NCBI GenBank assembly: GCA_039715055.1
Contig: JBDLID010000090.1
Location: 1-12,694 of the forward strand
Direction of reading: 5' to 3'
Source of the DNA: JBDLID01 sp039715055
GTDB lineage: Bacteria; Desulfobacterota; Desulfobulbia; Desulfobulbales; Desulfocapsaceae
DNA: 12,694 nucleotides
A model generated the notes under the pieces. It worked only from the letters and a program-made list of their open reading frames with translations, was not told the DNA's origin and did not search any database. Of the stretch, positions 1-4,019 are shown one piece after another. How positions within the stretch are numbered: position 1 is the first letter of the stretch; the number at the start of each line of letters is the position of its first letter. A program made the translations under genes and the position numbers.

Positions 1-25
1 CCCGATTAACTCGGCCTTTTTTATT
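1..25 (+). terminator. Probable 3' half of a Rho-independent terminator cut by the window start
   Basis: The window opens with a short G+C-rich arm (ACTCGGCC, 9-16) followed by six T residues (17-22). This is the usual shape of the descending arm and U-tract of an intrinsic terminator whose ascending arm would lie outside the window. A small 4-bp fold (CCGA 2-5 with TCGG 11-14) is also possible inside the window. It would end a plus-strand gene lying to the left. Confidence 0.3.
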
Positions 26-250
26 GGTTAAACAAGACCAAATCCCCGACCTCCCTCACATCTGGCATCATACTCCAACCTATTGATATAACTTGAATGT
101 CATGTTGATGTCGGGTTGTTTTATGCACGATATCACCCGATGTCGTCTTCTTTCTTCTCATCCTCCGACTTATCATGGAATCAAAGGGTAGGAACAACTA
201 CCGACTAACTTGAACGGTCACAGAGACCAAAACTTTCCATGGAGGAACAG

Positions 251-460
251 ATGAAACGATTTACCACCATCCTTGCCGCCACCCTTTTCAGCTTGACTAT
301 TATTTCAGTCGGCTATGCCGCAACCCTTAAATGTAGTGTAACCAAGGTTGATGACAATGTCGTCACCCTGGAATGCACTAAAGGTGCAGACAAGCTCAAG
401 CCCGGTATGGAAGTCAAGGTGAAGACAGTATCCAGCTCCGCTGCCATTGAAGGCTGCTGA
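251..460 (+). CDS. Small exported protein of unknown function, 69 aa, C-terminal Cys
   Basis: The start at 251 is chosen over the in-frame ATG at 239 because GGAGGA (241-246) then sits four bases ahead of it as a ribosome binding site. The product has a clear signal peptide (Met-Lys-Arg, then a hydrophobic stretch of about residues 5-20, cleavage probably after Tyr-Ala at 22-23). A mature part of about 46 residues remains: beta-rich, Lys-rich, with Cys28, Cys42 and a final Gly-Cys (Cys69). The pattern of 'K-C-x-V-x-K-V-D-x-x-x-V-T-L-x-C' followed by 'L-K-x-G-x-x-V-K-V-K-T' and a terminal E-G-C resembles small periplasmic proteins in Geobacter-type genomes. From memory, some of these are labelled selenite/tellurite operon protein ExtJ; I cannot check that, and no other ext gene is visible here. 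It is probably periplasmic. Gene and export are fairly sure; the function is unknown. Confidence 0.8.
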   Translation: MKRFTTILAATLFSLTIISVGYAATLKCSVTKVDDNVVTLECTKGADKLKPGMEVKVKTVSSSAAIEGC

Positions 461-469
461 TCAGGTTCC

Positions 470-507
470 AAAAAAAAGGCTTACAGGGAGGCTGATCCCT
501 GTAAGCC
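470..507 (-). terminator. Perfect 12-bp hairpin with U-tract on the minus strand
   Basis: GGCTTACAGGGA (478-489) and TCCCTGTAAGCC (496-507) are exact reverse complements around a six-base loop. Eight A residues (470-477) lie immediately to the left, so on the minus strand the stem is followed by eight U residues, the textbook intrinsic terminator. On the plus strand the stem is followed by AAAATTC, not a U-run. It therefore should stop minus-strand transcripts, and for the plus strand it may only protect the 3' end of the 69-aa gene message or mark a boundary between the two plus-strand genes. Confidence 0.7.
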
Positions 508-539
508 AAAATTCACATATCTTAAAGCATGGAGGCCCC

Positions 540-1382
540 ATGAAACCAAGAACCCTCATCCCGATCCTTTCGATTTTACTTTTCGTCTTTATCTTTCAAA
601 CACAAACAGCTGCAGCTGGTCGGCGGCACGGTCACTCACTGCTAGATGTGAGTATTGTCTCCCATCGCCGAGGACAACTGCACGAATACCAGGTTAATAA
701 TGGCAGGAATAGAAAGCAAAAAAGCTATGTGGCAGCAAAACGAAACGAACCTTTTTCAATCCAACTGACAAACAGATCCAGCAAACCATTAGGAGCAATG
801 GTCAGGGTCGACCGGCAAAATGTAAAGACCGGGCACAGAAAGAACCTGCCGTTACGAAAAAAGCTCTACGTCGTCCCTCCACACCAATCTATTATGATTG
901 ACGGCTGGAACCGCGGACCGCGGGCAGGAAGACCGTTTCGTTTTTCATCAACTGATGAATATGGACGACCAAGTGGTAAAATAGCGGTTGCAGTATACAA
1001 AAACAGAAAAAGACAGGAGTACTACCAGGAAAACAGTTATTACTTCACTCCTACCCGGTATGGACAGCAGCGTTTATCAGACCACAGGGGGCGACACGGC
1101 TCCAATCGGGGCGGATACCGATTTAATCCGACAGACAAGCCGGTAGTAAAACAAGTCATCAGGTATGAAAACAGGCGGACGCTCTGCAGAAACGACATCA
1201 TTGCCTGCTCACCGCGGACTAGACGACCGGCATATAACAAGCCACGTCACCAGTCACCACGTTACGAGCAGCGTCACCAACCTCGTTATGAGCAGCGTTA
1301 CGAGCCACCCAGAGTAACCCCTTCGATTCCGCTGCCAATTCCGGTTCCTCTGCCCTTTCCGCCATTTTTCAACGGCTTCTAA
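540..1382 (+). CDS. Exported, strongly basic protein of unknown function, 280 aa
   Basis: The reading frame is open from 447, but that stretch runs through the hairpin at 478-507. The ATG at 540 has GGAGG at 531-535 in front of it and starts a proper signal peptide (hydrophobic core about residues 5-20, cleavage near the Ala-Ala-Ala at 23-25). Roughly mature residues 50-140 form a beta-sandwich-like segment (F-S-I-Q-L-T-N-R-S, then V-R-V-D-R-Q-N-V, a G-W motif, and I-A-V-A-V-Y). This order recalls uncharacterised exported proteins with an 'R-N-R-x-x-x-x-V-x-x-V-D-G-x-N-V ... G-W ... F-x-F' pattern. The tail is Arg/Tyr/Gln/His-rich with a short repeat (RYEQRHQP, RYEQRYEP) and ends in a Pro-rich hydrophobic stretch (I-P-L-P-I-P-V-P-L-P-F-P-P-F). 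It holds two Cys near the repeats. Function is unknown; binding of an anionic surface polymer or nucleic acid would fit the charge, but that is inference. Confidence 0.8.
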   Translation: MKPRTLIPILSILLFVFIFQTQTAAAGRRHGHSLLDVSIVSHRRGQLHEYQVNNGRNRKQKSYVAAKRNEPFSIQLTNRSSKPLGAMVRVDRQNVKTGHRKNLPLRKKLYVVPPHQSIMIDGWNRGPRAGRPFRFSSTDEYGRPSGKIAVAVYKNRKRQEYYQENSYYFTPTRYGQQRLSDHRGRHGSNRGGYRFNPTDKPVVKQVIRYENRRTLCRNDIIACSPRTRRPAYNKPRHQSPRYEQRHQPRYEQRYEPPRVTPSIPLPIPVPLPFPPFFNGF

Positions 1383-1395
1383 CGGTGAGACGGGG

Positions 1396-1435
1396 CCTTC
1401 CTGAGGAAGGGGGAGGTAGTTTACTCCCCCTCCTC
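1396..1435. other. Two mutually exclusive hairpins between convergent genes
   Basis: CCTTCC (1396-1401) pairs with GGAAGG (1405-1410) around a three-base loop. Alternatively GAGGA-A-GGGGGAG (1403-1415) pairs with CTCCCCCTCCTC (1424-1435) with one bulged A. The two share 1403-1410, so only one can form at a time. The longer one includes the stop codon of the minus-strand gene (1421-1423). Neither is followed by a U-run on either strand, so this is not a standard intrinsic terminator. Confidence 0.4.
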
Positions 1436-2509
1436 ATCAATTCTCTGCAGCCCTTCCATCATCATTCCCATAAAACCACCAATTGGATCTCGACTTTTCA
1501 CCTCGTTGGGAAGTCCCTTGGCAAAACTGAAGTGGCCCTTTTTTACACTGAGAAGGGCAAAAACAGCCTCATTATCACGATGGTCGAGGTATCGGGCGTG
1601 AACAATCTCCCCATCCACAAAAAAGACCATGGCCTTCCCCGTATCAAGATTCAGCTCAATGGTGCCGGATTTCTGGCTGGAATTAATCAATTGAAAAAGA
1701 TCCACCGGAGCAACTTCTTCAAGTTCACCGGTCATTCCCGAAGCGATATTACCAGATTTAAGAGTCATCTTTTGAGCACGATCCACCAGCATCCTCAACA
1801 GGAACAACTGTAATAACGGATATTTTCTCAGCACATGCTTGAAGTTCTTCATGCTGAGTAATGCCACCTGAGTGGGCGAGATAGTATAAATAGAGCTGGA
1901 AACGGGCTCACCGGAAAGCAGGCTCATCTCTCCAAAAACCTCGCCGACACCGATCTCAGCAATTCTGGAACCATCGCTGGCCATTACAGCCACCTTGCCC
2001 TGCAGAACAATGTACAGGTGAGTACCAGGATCACCCTTCTTGATAATTACTTTATCGATGGGAAATGACTTCAGATCGAGCAGGACGGTCAAATCGGAGA
2101 GGGCGTCGTCGTCGAGGGCCTCAAACATATCAAGCCCGCGCAGTACTCCAAAAAATTTATTGAGATGTTGTCTTTTACGCCTCTCCTCTGCCTCGGTGAG
2201 CAGCTTCATCTGCAGGGTGGCGTACTCTTTTTCCTTTTTGAATTCAAAACGAATCAGCCCGGCATCACAACCGCCGCAGTCAAATCTGGACTTTTGTCCA
2301 CCGAACTTGGAATAACCGGCAAAATTCTCTTTAGAGGTTGTTATTTGGGAAATTGCTTCAGATAAAAACAGGCAGACCGGCTTATAACCCGTTACGGTGA
2401 GAGAAAGCTGTTCGACCTTCAGCTCATCTCCGGGATTGTAGATTGGGCATGCCCGTTCATCAGTAACGAGGAAAATGGCATTACGAAATTTTTTCTTCTG
2501 TATTTTCAC
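1421..2509 (-). CDS. Cyclic-nucleotide-binding-fold protein with Cys-rich N-terminus and C-terminal DUF4388
   Basis: Three parts are visible in 362 residues. Residues 1-90 resemble the small Cys-containing TIGR04076-type domain, with Cys21, Cys46 and a C-G-G-C pair (78, 81) that could hold a metal. After a charged helix (about 91-118), residues 124-240 are a CAP-type cyclic-nucleotide-binding fold, including K-G-D-P-G-T-H-L-Y-I-V and the phosphate-cassette segment F-G-E-M-S-L-L-S-G-E-P (192-202). Residues 257-335 match DUF4388/PATAN (M-T-G-E-L-E-E-V ... L-F-Q-L-I ... F-F-V-D-G-E-I-V-H-A), a domain common in deltaproteobacterial signalling proteins. There is no DNA-binding helix-turn-helix, so it is not a CRP-type transcription factor. 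The Arg that normally follows G-E-P in the phosphate cassette is Val203 here, so cyclic nucleotide binding is doubtful. The start is GTG at 2509, with GAGGAG nine bases upstream. It is probably cytoplasmic; its signal and partners are unknown. Confidence 0.88.
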   Translation of the reverse strand: MKIQKKKFRNAIFLVTDERACPIYNPGDELKVEQLSLTVTGYKPVCLFLSEAISQITTSKENFAGYSKFGGQKSRFDCGGCDAGLIRFEFKKEKEYATLQMKLLTEAEERRKRQHLNKFFGVLRGLDMFEALDDDALSDLTVLLDLKSFPIDKVIIKKGDPGTHLYIVLQGKVAVMASDGSRIAEIGVGEVFGEMSLLSGEPVSSSIYTISPTQVALLSMKNFKHVLRKYPLLQLFLLRMLVDRAQKMTLKSGNIASGMTGELEEVAPVDLFQLINSSQKSGTIELNLDTGKAMVFFVDGEIVHARYLDHRDNEAVFALLSVKKGHFSFAKGLPNEVKSRDPIGGFMGMMMEGLQRIDEEGE

Positions 2510-2661
2510 ACCACACTCCGCTCCTCACACCGAGCCGATTCAACACTACATTTTTGATGATAACCCAAAGAGTTAACTACTAATTCATACAAGAATACGG
2601 TTTTCTCTGCAAGGGGTCAAGTCAAAGCAAACATAGCCTGTAAGCTGAAAAAATAAAAAAC

Positions 2662-2738
2662 TGGCACGCCCGACAGGATTCGAACCTGTGACCCTCGGCT
2701 TAGAAGGCCGATGCTCTATCCGGCTGAGCTACGGGCGC
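2662..2738 (-). tRNA. tRNA-Arg (anticodon TCT)
   Basis: On the minus strand this reads as a complete 77-nt cloverleaf. The acceptor arm is GCGCCCG (RC of 2732-2738) with CGGGCGT, followed by G and an encoded CCA (2662-2664). The D arm is GCTCAGCCGGATAGAGC and the T arm has GGTTCGAATCC. The anticodon loop is CTTCTAA, giving anticodon TCT (2702-2704), which reads AGA/AGG arginine codons. The first acceptor pair is G-U. On the minus strand the CCA is followed at once by two T-rich runs (RC of 2648-2660), which may serve as its termination signal. No attachment-site duplication is visible beside it. Confidence 0.96.
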
Positions 2739-3061
2739 GTGGGGACTGATACAGTGCTGAGTCAAATCAAAACATGATTACGCTTCAGCATGATTTTCAG
2801 GCAACTCTTTTTAACAGACCTTCCTTCTAATTTCTAGCTCAATTTTTGCACGGTTGCCACACCTTTTGGCCTCATGCCTAGCTTTGACGCACTGTAGCTC
2901 AACATTTATAAAATATTACTGTTGCTGAATCAAAATCACGCCCGCACATGGCACATTGTGGCACTCGTGTTTATTGTTACAGAATATCCATGCCGGCAGA
3001 GAGCTGTTGCTGAGCCACTGGCATATAATCATCATAAATCCTCATATCTTAGGTGATTCTC
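2739..3061. other. Intergenic region: tRNA upstream DNA, promoter and structured leader of the DsrE-like operon
   Basis: No open reading frame of note lies here. The left 140 bases hold the upstream region of the tRNA, where I could not fix a convincing promoter. From 2884 there is a plus-strand promoter, and then a leader of about 140 nt ahead of the gene at 3062. That leader contains several short inverted repeats: CACA-T-TGTG near 2953-2960, and an outer stem ATGCC (2990-2994) with GGCAT (3020-3024), inside which GGC and GCC can also pair. I do not recognise a known riboswitch. Confidence 0.5.
2884..2912 (+). promoter_or_regulatory. Sigma-70-type promoter for the operon at 3062-3932
   Basis: The -35 box is TTGACG (2884-2889, five of six to consensus), the spacer is exactly 17 bases, and the -10 box is TATAAA (2907-2912, five of six). 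Transcription would start near 2919, leaving a leader of about 140 nt before the ATG at 3062. This is one of the two best-formed promoters in the window. Confidence 0.65.
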
Positions 3062-3421
3062 ATGAATATAAAAAAACCTAAATTCAGGTCGATCAGTTTT
3101 TTACTGTTCCTATTGACAGCAGGAACGTTGATATCAATCCTTCCCTTAACGGTCCTTGGCGACAGTTCTCAATCCCAGTCTGAAGCAGCAATACTGCTCC
3201 AGGGTCGTGTCGCAAAGATTATTCCTGAAAAAAATCTGGTTGCGGTGAAACCCAACAAAGGTAAACGGGTCGAAGTGATGATCAACTGGAATACTGAATT
3301 TATAGGGTTTACAAAACTTGAAGAACTCAAAAGGGAACAGAAAATCAAGATCTGGTACCTGAGCATAAAAGAGACCAAAACTGCAGTTAAGATTGAAAAA
3401 TTGCTTACTTTGGGTTGCTGA
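3062..3421 (+). CDS. Exported 119-aa protein of unknown function with a single, C-terminal Cys
   Basis: The ATG at 3062 is preferred over the in-frame GTG at 3053 because AGGTG (3051-3055) lies six bases ahead of it. Residues 1-33 are a long signal peptide or membrane anchor (basic start, hydrophobic about 11-32, possible cleavage after L-G at 32-33). The mature part is about 85 residues, Lys-rich and beta-strand-like, with the order G-R-V-A-K-I-I-P-E-K-N-L-V-A-V ... V-E-V-M-I ... T-E-F ... I-K-I-W-Y. This resembles small DUF5666-like or SH3-like beta-barrel domains, but I cannot assign a family firmly. Its only cysteine is the final residue (Gly-Cys end). The stop is 16 bases before the next gene, so the two are very likely co-transcribed. 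A thiol partner role for the terminal Cys is inference. Confidence 0.78.
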   Translation: MNIKKPKFRSISFLLFLLTAGTLISILPLTVLGDSSQSQSEAAILLQGRVAKIIPEKNLVAVKPNKGKRVEVMINWNTEFIGFTKLEELKREQKIKIWYLSIKETKTAVKIEKLLTLGC

Positions 3422-3437
3422 AAAAGGAGACCACACC

Positions 3438-3932
3438 ATGTTCAACAGAACCGCAAAAATTACCCTCGCGGGCCTTCTTTTTGCTTGTTGGCCCACATTT
3501 TTATTTGGAGGAGAGACTAACCCCCGCGCCCTCCAGGATATTTCGACTGTTAAGGTGTATTTTGACGTCAATGTCGGAGAGGCCAATAAACTGATAACAC
3601 GCCTCAAACTGATCAATGACACCCATTCACAGCTGGTGTCCTCAGGGGTACAGCCCGAACTGGTCGTCGGCTTTCGCGGCAAGGCCACCCGATTTGTGAC
3701 CCGGGGTGATGATTATGTCTTTACAGAGGATACGACAGCCAAACAGAAGGTGCATGGCTGGGTACAACAATTTAAAAACAGTGGAATATCAATGGAGCAA
3801 TGCCTGATCGCAGCAGGCTTTCAGGAAGTTGACTCCAAAGATTTCTTGCCGGAAATCAATCTCGTTGACAATGGATATGTCTCAATGATCGGCTACCAGA
3901 CAAAAGGGTATGCCCAGGTTCCAATGGATTAA
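3438..3932 (+). CDS. Exported DsrE-like family protein, 164 aa
   Basis: The ATG at 3438 is chosen because AGGAG (3425-3429) lies eight bases upstream and it begins a signal peptide (basic N-terminus, hydrophobic about 8-23, cleavage likely near Phe-Gly-Gly). The upstream extension of the frame overlaps the previous gene and lacks a ribosome site. The mature protein follows the DsrE/DsrF-like layout: strand K-V-Y-F-D-V (39-44), a helix ending in L-I-N, strand P-E-L-V-V-G-F-R-G (73-81), a helix, then S-G-I-S-M-E-Q-C (115-122) with the conserved cysteine at 122, L-P-E-I-N-L-V (138-144) and the closing Q-T-K-G-Y-A. Cytoplasmic DsrE and TusD relatives carry persulfide sulfur on this Cys. Here the protein is predicted to be outside the cytoplasm, where that chemistry is not established. 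It is the second gene of an operon with the C-terminal-Cys protein. Confidence 0.82.
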   Translation: MFNRTAKITLAGLLFACWPTFLFGGETNPRALQDISTVKVYFDVNVGEANKLITRLKLINDTHSQLVSSGVQPELVVGFRGKATRFVTRGDDYVFTEDTTAKQKVHGWVQQFKNSGISMEQCLIAAGFQEVDSKDFLPEINLVDNGYVSMIGYQTKGYAQVPMD

Positions 3933-3972
3933 CACAACCGGGCTGAATCAGAGACAGTTTTATCACCATGGA

Positions 3973-4019
3973 CTCCAGGCCATCTTGAAAAATCAGGTTT
4001 CTTCCAGGGTGGTCTGGAG
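3973..4019. other. 12-bp imperfect hairpin at the meeting point of convergent genes
   Basis: CTCCAGGCCATC (3973-3984) can pair with GGTGGTCTGGAG (4008-4019), using two G-U pairs, around a 23-base loop that contains the minus-strand stop codon (3993-3995). There is no U-run after it on either strand. It may slow polymerases meeting from both sides, but part of it is coding sequence, so it may also be chance. Confidence 0.3.

Noticed and set aside
111..130. Sigma-54-like promoter (GG, ten bases, GC) ahead of the 69-aa gene
   Set aside because: Only the GG/GC core matches; the flanking TGGCAC and TTGC parts do not, and no enhancer-like repeat is seen.
100..168. Imperfect inverted repeat GATGTCGGGT / ACCCGATGTC as an operator for the 69-aa gene
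   Set aside because: Two of ten positions mismatch, and the same bases also form a direct GATGTCG repeat; too weak to call.
447..539. Upstream extension of the basic-protein gene to an ATG at 447
   Set aside because: It would overlap the 69-aa gene, read through a hairpin and bury the signal peptide; the ATG at 540 has a GGAGG ribosome site.
1258..1310. Possible CRISPR-like or tandem DNA repeat
   Set aside because: The near-repeat CGTTACGAGCAGCGT / CGTTATGAGCAGCGT encodes the protein repeat R-Y-E-Q-R and has no spacer structure.
1385..1813. 142-codon plus-strand ORF overlapping the CNMP/DUF4388 gene
   Set aside because: It is the complement of well-conserved DUF4388 codons and has no recognisable features of its own.
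2641..2760. Integration site or genomic island boundary at the tRNA-Arg gene
   Set aside because: No duplicated tRNA 3' end, integrase or change in gene character is visible on either side.
3146..3688. 180-codon minus-strand ORF across the two exported-protein genes
   Set aside because: It is antisense to two genes that have signal peptides, ribosome sites and, for one, family motifs; its own sequence is low quality and lacks a start context.
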